A stretch of 48,242 bases of DNA from Paucilactobacillus wasatchensis (GCF_000876205.1 NZ_AWTT01000009.1:1-48242); one strand, 5' to 3'. Positions 9,187-17,962 are shown, numbered from the stretch's first letter. Made by a program: numbers and translations. The notes: generated by a model not told the origin, from the letters alone.

Positions 9187-9220
9187 AAAAAAACCGTGAT
9201 AGTGTTTAAACTATCACAGT
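9187..9220 (-). terminator. Terminator after the MFS pseudogene
   Basis: On the minus strand TGTGATAGT and ACTATCACG form a stem followed by seven T, just beyond the stop codon at 9234. Confidence 0.8.
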
Positions 9221-9233
9221 CTTGTTACATATA

Positions 9234-10424
9234 TTATCGTTTAATTGCTCGCAAATACCAACCAGCCGCAGTCAGCAATATTAATCCACTGACAGCAAAA
9301 ATCCACACTAGAGGCACGACATCTGCTAATGGGCCCATTCCTAATGTGCCAATTAACAGCATTAAACTACCAATCATTTGGTACGCTGAAAACGTTCGCC
9401 CCATAAATTCTGGCGCAGCCGTTGTTTGAATAATCACAGCTTGCGTAGTCATTATATACGAGAATGACCAACCCGCCAAAAACATAGTAAGCAAATACAA
9501 CCACATTGTCGGCATAAATCCCATGGTGATCATGGCGATTGAAAATCCACCCACCGCCATGCCCAGCACGCGTTCGTTGTCTTTAAATTCTTTTTTCTTA
9601 GCTACTAGTAGACCACTAATAATGGAGCCTCCGCCCCACATAATTTCTTGCAACGTCAGGTTAGTAACATTAGCCCCAAATTGCCGCTGAATGAGAAGTA
9701 AGCTCAGCACTGAAGCTGGCGTCATTAATAAATACGAGAAAGCGTTAATCGTAAAAAGGCGCCGCAACTTCAAGTTACTAAATAGATATTTCAATCCTGC
9801 CAACAACGCTTGCTCGTTTTGCTTAATCGATTCATTATTATGACTAACCTGCACCGGATTAAGCGTAATTTTGATCATACATAACAATTCAATTGCCGCC
9901 ATGAATACATCGATCATTAGTGCCCAATACAAGTTAAAATTAGCCAGAATTAAGCCCCCAACTACTGGTGAAATAATTGTGGACAGTGACATCAAGGTTT
10001 GATTAATTCCATTGATACGTGTTAACTCATATTATGGCACTAATTGTGGGTATGCTGAGCTGACAGCCGGCTGTTGAATTCCCTGCCCAATTGACCGTAA
10101 CGCTGCAAATAAAATTAGAAGCCACAGCGAACGAATACCTTGGCTCCAAAATAGTGCAAGTACAAGCGTCAATAATGCAATTGCGCCGTCTGAACCCATA
10201 ATCAGCCATTTACGCGAAAATCGATCCGCCCACGCTCCACCAACTAAGGTGATTAAAATTTGTGGTAACAATGTACTCACGGTTGCCAATGCCAACCATA
10301 ATCCTGAATTAGTTGTTAAACTGATGTACCAAGTGATTGCATAGCCAGTCACCAGAGTACCAAATAACGAAATATTTTGACTTGCTAAAAATAAATAACC
10401 TTGTTTTTGCCAGTGTTGTTGCAT
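9234..10424 (-). pseudogene. MFS drug-efflux transporter interrupted by an in-frame stop
   Basis: Two open segments (10032-10424 and below 10030) are in the same frame and together make a 12-helix MFS protein of about 395 residues of the DHA3/multidrug type. The first holds GGAWADRFSRKW, the loop 2-3 motif; the second resumes with ELTRINGINQTLMSLSTIISP, the sequence expected straight after QLVP. Between them is a TAA codon (10032-10030, VP-stop-YELTRING) where related proteins have Glu, Lys or Gln, so one base change explains it. The ATG at 10424 has AGGAG 9 nt upstream. The gene is divergent from a MerR regulator, a common arrangement for efflux genes. Function is presumably lost unless the stop is read through. 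Confidence 0.85.
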
Positions 10425-10633
10425 ACGTAAAAACTCCTTTTTTATATCAGCGGAACTCACTGGCTCCGCTGAAAAACTATTTTTGAGAGTGTTTTGCGTA
10501 TTTCACTACAAATATTTTCGACATCTTAAATCTCCTTTGCACGGTTTATTACCCAACACAATACATAAATTGGTTTAGCGGGTCAAGCACAAAGGCACCC
10601 AGCGATAAATTTTGCTCAACTGAGACTTTTTAC

Positions 10634-10664
10634 TTGACCTCAAGTTAACTTGAGGTAATATAGT
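10634..10664 (+). promoter_or_regulatory. MerR-type promoter with palindromic operator
   Basis: The -35 TTGACC (10634-10639) and -10 TATAGT (10659-10664) are separated by 19 bp, the overlong spacer typical of promoters activated by MerR proteins. The spacer is filled by a perfect 20-bp palindrome, ACCTCAAGTTAACTTGAGGT (10637-10656). Its core CCTCAAGTTAACTTGAGG is, as I recall, the same as the E. coli SoxR operator at soxS. The regulator encoded directly downstream is the obvious ligand. Confidence 0.85.
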
Positions 10665-10692
10665 TAAATGAATGTTGCAAAGGAGTTTCATA

Positions 10693-11058
10693 ATGAAAAT
10701 TAACGAAGTTGCCAAATTAACAAAATTACCCATTTCAACTCTACGTTACTATGACGATCTGGGTCTGACTTGTCATGTCACTCGAGATGGTCGTGGTCAA
10801 AGAAATTTTACAACCCAGGCGGTCCAATGGTTGAAAAAGATGACCTGTCTACGTGAAAGTGGCATGTCACTGAAGTTAATTCAGCAGTATGCCAAATTAA
10901 CTGATACTGATTCCAGCAGCACCATGCAACGAACTAAGTTACTAATGCAGCAACGGCAGCAAATTGAATCTCAAATGGCTGAGCTTCAACATTCGTTAAC
11001 TATCATTGATCAAGAACTACAGCAACCCACATTTGTCACCAACCAACAGGAGGAATAA
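10693..11058 (+). CDS. MerR-family transcriptional regulator
   Basis: The 121-residue protein has an N-terminal winged helix (MKINEVAKLTKLPISTLRYY), the usual DDLGL hinge, and a long C-terminal dimerisation helix rich in Gln (residues about 75-110). It lacks the C-terminal cysteine cluster of SoxR and the metal-binding loop of MerR/CueR; the two cysteines (in LTCHV and MTCLRE) lie in the DNA-binding half. The ligand is unknown. The start at 10693 is chosen for the AAAGGAG 8 nt upstream. It probably activates its own promoter through the palindrome at 10637-10656. It is co-transcribed with rpsN2 (3-nt gap) and divergent from the broken MFS gene, its likely former target. Confidence 0.9.
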   Translation: MKINEVAKLTKLPISTLRYYDDLGLTCHVTRDGRGQRNFTTQAVQWLKKMTCLRESGMSLKLIQQYAKLTDTDSSSTMQRTKLLMQQRQQIESQMAELQHSLTIIDQELQQPTFVTNQQEE

Positions 11059-11061
11059 CCA

Positions 11062-11331
11062 ATGGCTAAGAAGTCAAAAATTGAAAAAGCAAAAAGAATC
11101 GATGCAACCATTCAGCGCTACGCTGCTGTACGTGCTGAAATGATTCGTAATCATGATTATGAAGGACTCAGCAAATTGCCACGTGACGCTTCACCAACGC
11201 GCCATCGTAATCGCGACACATTGGATGGCCGCTCGCGCGGATATTTACGTCAATTTGGCATGTCACGAATTAACTTCCGTAATTATGCCCATGCAGGGCA
11301 GATTCCGGGCGTTCGTAAAGCTAGTTGGTAA
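11062..11331 (+). CDS. rpsN: 30S ribosomal protein S14, zinc-independent paralogue
   Basis: An 89-residue S14 protein ending in the conserved [11 protein letters not shown]. It has no CxxC zinc ribbon, so it is the zinc-independent (C-minus) form that can replace zinc-dependent S14 in the small subunit head under zinc shortage in bacilli. GGAGG inside the end of merR serves as ribosome binding site and the gap is 3 nt, so the two genes form one transcript. Placing an alternative S14 under a MerR-type promoter rather than a Zur-type one is unusual. A strong terminator follows. Confidence 0.95.
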   Translation: MAKKSKIEKAKRIDATIQRYAAVRAEMIRNHDYEGLSKLPRDASPTRHRNRDTLDGRSRGYLRQFGMSRINFRNYAHAGQIPGVRKASW

Positions 11332-11346
11332 TCTACCAAGTTAATT

Positions 11347-11393
11347 AAAAAGACGAGTTTGAAGAATGTGTTATTCTTCGAACTCGTCTTTTT
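11347..11393. terminator. Bidirectional terminator after rpsN2
   Basis: A long stem (AAAAAGACGAGTT-GAAGAAT with ATTCTTC-AACTCGTCTTTTT) with T runs on both strands. It ends the rpsN2 transcript and could also end the malolactic operon from the other side. Confidence 0.9.
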
Positions 11394-11537
11394 CGGCGGA
11401 TTACGATCTATTTTTATCGTAAAACCATGTTCGTGTCACCAGATGTTTCAGTCTCGGCGGTACATTTATTTTGTCCTCCGACATCTTAGCGGATTGATTC
11501 ACACTCTGTGTTGAGATGTGTTTCGCACAGTAATCGC

Positions 11538-12500
11538 CTAAATATATTGTACCAACGTCATCAAAATCGGGACCACAATCACGAACAAAACCGTGCTAGT
11601 TGTGACCACATTGGTGGCGTACTCAACATCCCCGTGTGATTGGCCAGCTAAAATTGGTAGAACCGCCAATCCTGGTGCTGCTGATTGGATGATTAAGGTA
11701 CTTGATTCTAGTGATGGCATTGTATTACCAATGTGACCACTAATTAAAATTACCATAATCATCACTGCTGGTGCGATAATGAAACGACCGAGCAACGCCC
11801 AGATTGTATCGCCGTCAAAGTGAATTGACTTCAACCCAGCATCAGATAACACAATTCCAATATAAATCAACGACATTGGCGTCACAATTCCACCAACCAT
11901 GCTCAACGTTGTGTCAATCCATCCTGGAATTGGAATTGCCAACAATAAGAACACTAACGCAACCAAAAAGCCTAACAAGGGTGCCGGCAATAGTTTGCGC
12001 CAGTTAAATGATTGGTCACCGCCCTTTTGCTTAGTTGGATCATCATTGGAAATGAAGAACACACCAATTGCCCATGTTGAAACTGTGTTCATTACATAGT
12101 AAATCAGGAAATATGGCATGCTCTTAACACCAAACAACGCTGTGTTTAATGGCAAGCCAATGAAAATAGTGTTGGCATTAACAAACATGTTGATAAACGT
12201 ACCACGGCGGCCGGGACGAACATGCAATACTTTGCTGAGCGTCCAAGCAATTAGGTAGCCAATGGCAAAGCTAATCAGTGCATATAGCAGCCCACCAGAT
12301 AGTTCAACCAACTTATCACGTGTCAAATACTTTAGTACTGAAACAAAAATTGAAGCGGGTAAGGCGATATTCATAATCAAAAATGAAATACTACCTTTAA
12401 AATTATCATCAAACCTTTTACGTTGGCGTAAATAATAACCCAACGCAATCACCAAAATAATCTCAACCAAACTTTCCACCGAAGTGATGAAAGCAGTCAT
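11538..12500 (-). CDS. mleP: AEC-family transporter, probable malate permease
   Basis: A 320-residue membrane protein with about ten hydrophobic segments, arranged as two five-helix halves of the auxin efflux carrier (AEC) family. Conserved features include NIALPAS in helix 2, NANTIFIGLPLN in the first half and SAAPGLAVLPILA in the second. AEC members next to malolactic enzyme genes import L-malate or exchange it for lactate in lactic acid bacteria. It follows the malolactic enzyme gene by 31 nt on the same strand and is likely co-transcribed. The substrate is inferred from context only. Confidence 0.88.
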   Translation of the reverse strand: MTAFITSVESLVEIILVIALGYYLRQRKRFDDNFKGSISFLIMNIALPASIFVSVLKYLTRDKLVELSGGLLYALISFAIGYLIAWTLSKVLHVRPGRRGTFINMFVNANTIFIGLPLNTALFGVKSMPYFLIYYVMNTVSTWAIGVFFISNDDPTKQKGGDQSFNWRKLLPAPLLGFLVALVFLLLAIPIPGWIDTTLSMVGGIVTPMSLIYIGIVLSDAGLKSIHFDGDTIWALLGRFIIAPAVMIMVILISGHIGNTMPSLESSTLIIQSAAPGLAVLPILAGQSHGDVEYATNVVTTSTVLFVIVVPILMTLVQYI

Positions 12501-12531
12501 GAAAACACTCCCTGTCTAATATTAAATAAAA

Positions 12532-14181
12532 TTAATCAACTAATTTCGTTGAAATTGGTGCATATTCAGGTTCCCATTTAATTGCATTAACCGCAGCTGC
12601 GGCATCTTTCGTTTCTACGCGACTAATTTTTTGCTCAATGGCACTAGCAGCCACCGCTTGGGCAACCGTCTGCGAGAAGTCAGCCAATTTAGTTACCGGT
12701 GGTAATACAGCAGCTCCTGGTTGACTAGCATCAACAATTCCGCCCAAAGAATGAGCAGCTTTTGAAATCATGGCATCATTTAAAACAGTCGCCTTAGCAG
12801 CTAATGTCCCGAGCCCTAATCCTGGGTATACCAAGGCATTGTTAGCTTGCCCAATTTGGTAAGTAACACCGTTATAAGTAACATCTGCAGCTGGGATCCC
12901 CGTTGCCACAAGTGCCTTACCATCGGTCCATTTAATCAAATCCTCAGCTTTTGCTTCTGCCAATTTAGTTGGGTTAGATAGTGGAAAAATGATAGGACGA
13001 TCCGTATGAGCGGCCATTTCCTTCACAATCTCTTCAGTGAACGTGCCTGGCTGAGTTGAAGTTCCAACTAAAATAGTTGGTTGAATTGCTTTCACTGCAG
13101 CCGTCAAACTAGTTAGTTCGTCTGCATTGTCAAATTCTGATCGCTGACGTGCAAACGGCTTTTGTTCCGGTGTCAAAGTGTCGTCATCGTCAAACAATAG
13201 TCCTTGTTTATCAACCATGTAGAAATGGGACCGGGCTTCGTCTTCGCTCATTCCTTCTTCAACCATTTCAGCCATGATCCGTTCAGTAATTCCGGCCCCG
13301 GCTGTCCCAGCACCGAAACTTAAGTAACGTTGATCACTTAACTTTTGTTTTGAAATTTGCAATGCACCTAAAATACCGGCCAATACGATAATTCCAGTTC
13401 CCTGAATATCATCATTAAAGGTCACGATATCTTTTTGATAACGTTGCAAAATTTTAGCAGCATTAGAGCGGCCAAAGTCCTCAAAATGTAAGTACATTTC
13501 TGGGAACAATGATTCTGCAGTTTGGACAAATTGGTCAACAAAATCAAAGTACTGGTCACCACGAACACGTTCGTGCCGGTTACCAAGATACAATGGATCA
13601 TCCAATAAAGTTTGATTATTAGTACCAACGTCCAGGACAACAGGTAACACCTTGCTTGGATCGATACCAGCAGCGGCAGTGTAAACCATTAACTTACCAA
13701 CTGCGATATCAACACCATTTGTGCCCCAATCACCAATTCCTAAAATACCTTCAGCATCGGTGACCACGATTAGTTGAATATCGCGACCATCGGCGGCATT
13801 TTGTAGTGTTTCCTTGATTGAATCTGGTTCATCGATTGATAAAAAGGCAGCTGATTGTGGGTCAATAAATAGTTCAGAATAATTTTCAATTGTATCTGCG
13901 ATCGTTGGATCGTAAACAATCGGCATAAATTCAGCTACGTGTTGACTAAATAATTTATAATACAAAACTCGATTTGTATTGAAAATTTCCATTAAGAAAA
14001 TTCGTTTTTCCAGGTTGCTTGGTTTACTTTGGTACTGACCATAGGTTTGTTCAGCCTGTTGCTCTAGTGTTTGAACCGTTGGTGGGATCAAACCTGTTAA
14101 ATGTAAACTCTGACGTTCTGCTTGTGAAAATGCTGTGCCTTTATTTAAAAATGGGTCGTTTAAAATTTGTACTGGTTTCAT
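12532..14181 (-). CDS. mleS: Malolactic enzyme
   Basis: This NAD- and Mn-dependent enzyme decarboxylates L-malate directly to L-lactate in the cytosol, giving acid relief and proton-motive force. The 549-residue protein is close to Oenococcus MleA and opens with the diagnostic [13 protein letters not shown]. It carries [15 protein letters not shown], the metal-site FNDDIQGTG, the dinucleotide fold GAGTAGAGI and the SNPTKLAEA block. These features and the sequence context separate it from the malic enzyme that yields pyruvate. The ATG at 14181 has GAGG 8 nt upstream. It is divergent from mleR and followed by the permease, the standard locus order. Confidence 0.97.
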   Translation of the reverse strand: MKPVQILNDPFLNKGTAFSQAERQSLHLTGLIPPTVQTLEQQAEQTYGQYQSKPSNLEKRIFLMEIFNTNRVLYYKLFSQHVAEFMPIVYDPTIADTIENYSELFIDPQSAAFLSIDEPDSIKETLQNAADGRDIQLIVVTDAEGILGIGDWGTNGVDIAVGKLMVYTAAAGIDPSKVLPVVLDVGTNNQTLLDDPLYLGNRHERVRGDQYFDFVDQFVQTAESLFPEMYLHFEDFGRSNAAKILQRYQKDIVTFNDDIQGTGIIVLAGILGALQISKQKLSDQRYLSFGAGTAGAGITERIMAEMVEEGMSEDEARSHFYMVDKQGLLFDDDDTLTPEQKPFARQRSEFDNADELTSLTAAVKAIQPTILVGTSTQPGTFTEEIVKEMAAHTDRPIIFPLSNPTKLAEAKAEDLIKWTDGKALVATGIPAADVTYNGVTYQIGQANNALVYPGLGLGTLAAKATVLNDAMISKAAHSLGGIVDASQPGAAVLPPVTKLADFSQTVAQAVAASAIEQKISRVETKDAAAAVNAIKWEPEYAPISTKLVD

Positions 14182-14295
14182 TGACTTTTCCTCGCTTTCC
14201 TTAAATACAAAGAGCAGTCTAACCCCACACAAAAACTATAGTCAAACAGCACTGTTATGATAAAATATATTTATATGACAAAAAGGAGATATGTT
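14182..14295. promoter_or_regulatory. mleS/mleR divergent promoter region with inverted repeat
   Basis: This 114-bp gap must hold both promoters. The perfect 12-bp palindrome AACAGCACTGTT (14245-14256), set within a longer imperfect dyad beginning ATAG and ending TGAT, is the best candidate for the MleR (LysR-type) binding site. The -10 elements are not certain by eye. Confidence 0.5.
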
Positions 14296-15171
14296 ATGAA
14301 TTTTCGTGACTTGCAATACTTTGTTCAACTCGTTGCCGACCGCAATTACACCAAAACAGCTGGCCACTTCGATATCAGTCAGCCAACTATTACATATGCC
14401 ATCAAGCGACTCGAGAATGAATTGAACGTGCAATTATTTGTACGCGATCAATCACATCATCAATTAAACTTAACCCTGGCAGGTCAAGAATTTAATCAAC
14501 ACGCCCAAAGCATCTTGCAGGAATTGGACACCGCCAAAGCTGACCTAATCGCACTGAGCCAGCAAAAAATCCGATTTGGCCTACCACCAATTATTGGCAC
14601 CTATTATTTTCCTCGCTTAGCTAAATTGCTAATTAGAGAAAATATTATGCCGCACCTGCAAACGATGGAAGCCGGCTCAGCTACATTGCAGGAAAAATTG
14701 ACCACTGGCGAACTTGACGTGGCACTACTAGGCGCGATTGCCCCGTTAAAAATTAAAAATGTGGAAACTTTAACCTTGACTAGCACTGATTTTAAAGTAA
14801 TTGTTAGTCCGGAGCATCCCTTTAAGAAACGCACAACCATTAAATTTACGGCACTAAAAAACGAACCCTTCGTGACACTCAAAGAAGGATTCGTTCATCC
14901 AGCTGCATTTCGCCAATTAACGGCTGCGAATAATTTTCAGCCGCAGATTGTGTATACAACTCCTGATATTAATGTGTTAAAAGGAATGGTGCATGAAAAC
15001 GTGGGTATCAGCCTGCTGAGTGAATTAGCGCTTACCAGCGAACAAGAAGTCCACGCCGTTGCGCTAGAGGACTCCGATCAACCTCATTTTGACATTGTTC
15101 TCGCCTACCGAACACAAGTTAACCCGTTAATTCAAAAATTAATCAACGTTTTGAGTCAACCACTAGCTTGA
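14296..15171 (+). CDS. mleR: LysR-family regulator of the malolactic operon
   Basis: A 291-residue LysR-type regulator. The N-terminal helix-turn-helix (NFRDLQYFVQLVADRNYTKT to about residue 60) is followed by a two-lobed effector domain starting near IRFGLPPIIG. Divergent orientation from mleS and the typical gene neighbourhood identify it as MleR, which activates the malolactic genes in response to malate. The ATG at 14296 is preferred because AAAAGGAG precedes it by 7 nt; an earlier in-frame ATG lacks a site. Confidence 0.9.
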   Translation: MNFRDLQYFVQLVADRNYTKTAGHFDISQPTITYAIKRLENELNVQLFVRDQSHHQLNLTLAGQEFNQHAQSILQELDTAKADLIALSQQKIRFGLPPIIGTYYFPRLAKLLIRENIMPHLQTMEAGSATLQEKLTTGELDVALLGAIAPLKIKNVETLTLTSTDFKVIVSPEHPFKKRTTIKFTALKNEPFVTLKEGFVHPAAFRQLTAANNFQPQIVYTTPDINVLKGMVHENVGISLLSELALTSEQEVHAVALEDSDQPHFDIVLAYRTQVNPLIQKLINVLSQPLA

Positions 15172-15193
15172 ACACCATTTCCTGGGAAATAAA

Positions 15194-16261
15194 TTATGAA
15201 TAGTTCAGTTGGAAATTAGCTGCATCAAAGAAATTCCATTTGTGGGGAAATAGATAGTGGCTGAAAAGGCCCATTGCAATTGGGAGAACAAAGAACAAGA
15301 TGACCACCAACAGTAGTGAACCTACAGTGGTACCCATTTCATCTAAGGCCGCAATTGGTCCAATTAATCCAGAAAAACCAAAACCGGCACTCATAGCAGT
15401 TCCTTGAATATTAAATAACGCTCCAATGCCGCCTAAAATACCAGCATTAATACTAATTGGAATCATTAACTTCGGTCGTGACATGATATTGGCCATCTGA
15501 ATTTTGGGCGAACCCAAGAAATGAGCCACCGAAGTACCAACTGAATTGACCCTCCAACCGTAAATTGCCAGCGCAAACGACGCTGCAACAATGCCCAGAT
15601 TTGCTGAGCCAGCGGCAACGCCATGAATATTAATTGCTGCCGCAATCCCTACTGATGAAATTGGTGAAACAATCAGCAGGGCAAAAATAATTCCCAACAA
15701 GATTCCCATTACAATTGGTTGTAAATTGGTTAGTTGCATGATCCCTAGACCAAGTAGTTCGGTCATTTTACTAACGGGTCCCAATGTCAGAGTTCCAATT
15801 CCGCCGGCTACTACTAGGACAATCATTGGAATTAATAGAATCGTGTAGGCTTTCAGCCGTTCGCCAAGCAATAAAATGATCACGTAACCAATCAAAATTG
15901 TAATGGCAATATTGATCACGTCGCCAGAACCGCTGACAGTGAAACCATTATCTCCTGGTTTGAAGTTTCCTGCGCCCATCACGGCTGCCAGTGACAGCGA
16001 AGTCGTTTGAATTGGCGAAAAATGTGCTAACATTCCGACACAAACCGCACTGACTGCTGGTAACAACACCATGGCTGCACTGGTCAACGCCATAACCGAG
16101 CTTGCTGCTGGAAAAACCGGCAAAATAGCCTTTAAAATCTGATTTAGCAATGCGCTAGGGACCAGCGCCACAATAATTCCAATTGACAAACCATTGAGTG
16201 TGTTCATGATCACTTGTCGAGTAGTTGGTTTCGTTGATTTCACTGGTATGTTTTGAGCCAT
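15194..16261 (-). CDS. PTS EIIC-like membrane protein (PTS_EIIC_2 type)
   Basis: A 355-residue protein with about ten hydrophobic stretches. It resembles the EIIC_2 family (PF13303): SIGIIVALVPSALL near the N-terminus, repeated glycine-rich helices, and the block SSVGIAAAINIHGVAAGSAN. These proteins look like PTS sugar permease domains but occur without EIIA/EIIB, and none is encoded here; their substrates are unknown. The ATG at 16261 has GAGGAGAG upstream. It starts 19 nt after the aminotransferase gene and is surely in its operon, so it may move an amino-acid-related compound. Confidence 0.78.
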   Translation of the reverse strand: MAQNIPVKSTKPTTRQVIMNTLNGLSIGIIVALVPSALLNQILKAILPVFPAASSVMALTSAAMVLLPAVSAVCVGMLAHFSPIQTTSLSLAAVMGAGNFKPGDNGFTVSGSGDVINIAITILIGYVIILLLGERLKAYTILLIPMIVLVVAGGIGTLTLGPVSKMTELLGLGIMQLTNLQPIVMGILLGIIFALLIVSPISSVGIAAAINIHGVAAGSANLGIVAASFALAIYGWRVNSVGTSVAHFLGSPKIQMANIMSRPKLMIPISINAGILGGIGALFNIQGTAMSAGFGFSGLIGPIAALDEMGTTVGSLLLVVILFFVLPIAMGLFSHYLFPHKWNFFDAANFQLNYS

Positions 16262-16280
16262 TGAGATCTCTCCTCTATTG

Positions 16281-17456
16281 TTAGACTGTTTGTTCGTCGA
16301 CATATGTTTGGATGCGTTCGATTGCTTTATTCAAATCCGCAGTACTGGCTGCATAACTGAGACGAACATATCCTTCACCGCCGGGGCCAAATGATGCTCC
16401 TGGGATAACAGCAACTTTCGCCTTATTCGCTAGATCGTAGCAAAATTTCCAGCTATCTTGTTCTAATGTTGCGGGAATCTTAGCAAATAAGTAAAATGCA
16501 CCGTTCGGGCTAGCACAAGTAAAGCCAGCTTTAGCTAATCCATTTAGTAACAGATCCCGCCGTTGTTGATATGTGACGCGCATCTTGGCACCGTCGTCCA
16601 TCCCATTTTCAAATGCCTCCTGTGCTGCTGCTTGTGCGTTAGTGGTAGCAGAAGTGATCGCAAATTCATGGACCTTACCAATTTGACTAATCACATCTGC
16701 TGGTCCACATAACAGACCAATGCGCCAGCCAGTCATGGCATGCGATTTAGAAACGCCATTTAAGACAAGTGTTTGTTCAGGAAGTACCGCTCCCATTGAA
16801 GCGTGGGTGCCATCATAAGTCAGTTCACTATAAATTTCATCACTGATACAGAAAATATCGTGTTTAGAAATCACAGCAGCTAATTTTTCTAAATCTGCGC
16901 GGGTATACGTAACCCCGGTCGGATTACTTGGAAAATTAAGAATGACTGCTTTAACAGTATCTTTATTGGCTTCAATTGCTTGTGCTAGTTTTTCCGGTGA
17001 CAAGACGAACCCATTTTCTGATGTGTCCACGAATATGGGCTTTGCACCATTGAGCATCGTAATTGGAATGTATAGTGGAAAAATAGGGGTTGGAATAATG
17101 ACTCTATCACCAGGATTTAAAACTGCTGTCAATGACGAGTAAATCGCCTCAGTAGCTCCGGTGGTAACTAAAATTTGTGTTTCTGGGTCATAATTCAACC
17201 CATATTTTTGTTGTAAAAAGTTGGTAGCGGCTTGACGCAACCCAATCAAACCACGCGAATTTGTGTAGTGACTTTCATTATTTTCAATACTCCGAATAGC
17301 AGCTTGTTTCACGTGTTCAGGCGTATTGAAATCCGGTTCTCCCAACGTAAGTTTGACAATGTCCGGAATCTCAGCGATTTCTTGATTAAACTTCAAAATA
17401 TCAGATGGTGCCAGTGCAGCTAATTCTTTCTTCATATGACCAATTAAACGACTCAT
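16281..17456 (-). CDS. araT: Aromatic/branched-chain type aminotransferase (class I)
   Basis: A pyridoxal-phosphate aminotransferase of fold type I, subgroup I-gamma, 391 residues. The key residues are in place: NPTG at 178-181, Asp206 and Tyr209, the PLP lysine Lys237 in SKSHAMTGWRIG, and a C-terminal Arg in GEGYVRLSYA. The sequence resembles lactococcal AraT and PatA, which transaminate Phe, Tyr, Trp and some other amino acids to 2-oxo acids with 2-oxoglutarate. AGGGAGG precedes the ATG at 17456. It is the first gene of an operon with the EIIC-like protein. Its roughly 500-nt leader encodes a Tyr/Phe-rich peptide with a terminator/antiterminator switch, which supports an aromatic substrate. 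Confidence 0.87.
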   Translation of the reverse strand: MSRLIGHMKKELAALAPSDILKFNQEIAEIPDIVKLTLGEPDFNTPEHVKQAAIRSIENNESHYTNSRGLIGLRQAATNFLQQKYGLNYDPETQILVTTGATEAIYSSLTAVLNPGDRVIIPTPIFPLYIPITMLNGAKPIFVDTSENGFVLSPEKLAQAIEANKDTVKAVILNFPSNPTGVTYTRADLEKLAAVISKHDIFCISDEIYSELTYDGTHASMGAVLPEQTLVLNGVSKSHAMTGWRIGLLCGPADVISQIGKVHEFAITSATTNAQAAAQEAFENGMDDGAKMRVTYQQRRDLLLNGLAKAGFTCASPNGAFYLFAKIPATLEQDSWKFCYDLANKAKVAVIPGASFGPGGEGYVRLSYAASTADLNKAIERIQTYVDEQTV

Positions 17457-17474
17457 GTTTTCCTCCCTCAATAT

Positions 17475-17600
17475 AGAGTGTTAATTCAACCGGGTTGCTT
17501 CCGTAAGCTAAGATGATTATGCATTGTTCGCGGTTTTAGCGAATGATGCATAATTGGCTTAGCTCTAGGAAGCAGGTTGAGTTAACACGTTTCAACAACC
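17475..17600. repeat. Long palindromic repeat unit 1 (araT leader)
   Basis: A 125-bp unit folding on itself into one long hairpin. The arms are GTGTTAATTCAACC with GGTTGAGTTAACAC, CTTCCGTAAGCTAAG with CTTAGCTCTAGGAAG, and an inner pair built from ATTATGCAT and ATGCATAAT. It ends GTTTCAACAA and is followed directly by unit 2. It lies between the attenuator and the araT start. Confidence 0.9.
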
Positions 17601-17724
17601 AGAGTGCTAACTAAACCGTTCAGGTTCCGTAAGCTAAGTTGCATAAGCGTTGTTCACAGTGTTGGTGAATGATGCTTATGTGACTTAGCTCTAGGAAGCA
17701 GGTTTAGTTAGCACGTTTCAACAA
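17601..17724. repeat. Long palindromic repeat unit 2 (araT leader)
   Basis: A second copy in tandem with the same arms in variant form: GTGCTAACTAAACC with GGTTTAGTTAGCAC is a perfect 14-bp stem, followed by TTCCGTAAGCTAAG with CTTAGCTCTAGGAA, and GCATAAGC with GCTTATG. Changes relative to unit 1 are compensated on both arms, so the fold is conserved. It also ends GTTTCAACAA. Confidence 0.9.
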
Positions 17725-17742
17725 AAACTACATCCCAAAACC

Positions 17743-17940
17743 AAAAACCCCTTGCAATCAACATAAATGACTGCAAGGGGTTCGCAAATTACTTTTTTAT
17801 CCCCCGCACAGTCATCAACGTGATCTGTGCGGCCGGTTTTACATCACCATAAAACGCTCTCGGCTTCCACAAATCACACTAGGAAAAACCGAAAGTAATA
17901 ACGACAATTATTCAGTTGAGTTAGTTGCTTAATCTTCATG
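17743..17940 (-). promoter_or_regulatory. Leader-peptide attenuator upstream of araT
   Basis: The minus-strand transcript shows competing helices. Helix 1 pairs CTTTCGGTTTTTCC (17895-17882, inside the Tyr/Phe codons) with GGAAGCCGAGAG (17868-17857). Alternative helix 2 pairs TGTGGAAGCCG (17871-17861) with CGGCCGCACA (17835-17826). Helix 3 is CCGCACAG (17832-17825) with CTGTGCGG (17811-17804). The antiterminator pairs CTGTGCGGGG (from 17811) with CCCCTTGCAG (17780-17771). The terminator is AACCCCTTGCA (17782-17772) with TGCAAGGGGTT (17756-17746) plus five T. Each helix excludes its neighbour, as in trp-type attenuation. Confidence 0.75.
17874..17939 (-). CDS. Aromatic-rich leader peptide
   Basis: A 21-codon reading frame starting ATG at 17939 with AAGGAG 9 nt upstream and ending TGA at 17876-17874. 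The C-terminal half reads NNCRYYFRFFLV: two Tyr and three Phe within six codons. It follows a recognisable promoter and precedes a terminator/antiterminator structure before the aminotransferase gene. It probably senses charged tRNA-Phe/tRNA-Tyr through ribosome stalling and has no other function. It is too short for routine gene callers. Confidence 0.75.
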   Translation of the reverse strand: MKIKQLTQLNNCRYYFRFFLV

Positions 17941-17962
17941 ATTAAAAACTCCTTCGAATAAA

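Noticed and set aside
17300-17316. Further parS site inside the aminotransferase gene
   Set aside because: Only the half TGTTTCACGTG matches; the second half reads TTCAG.
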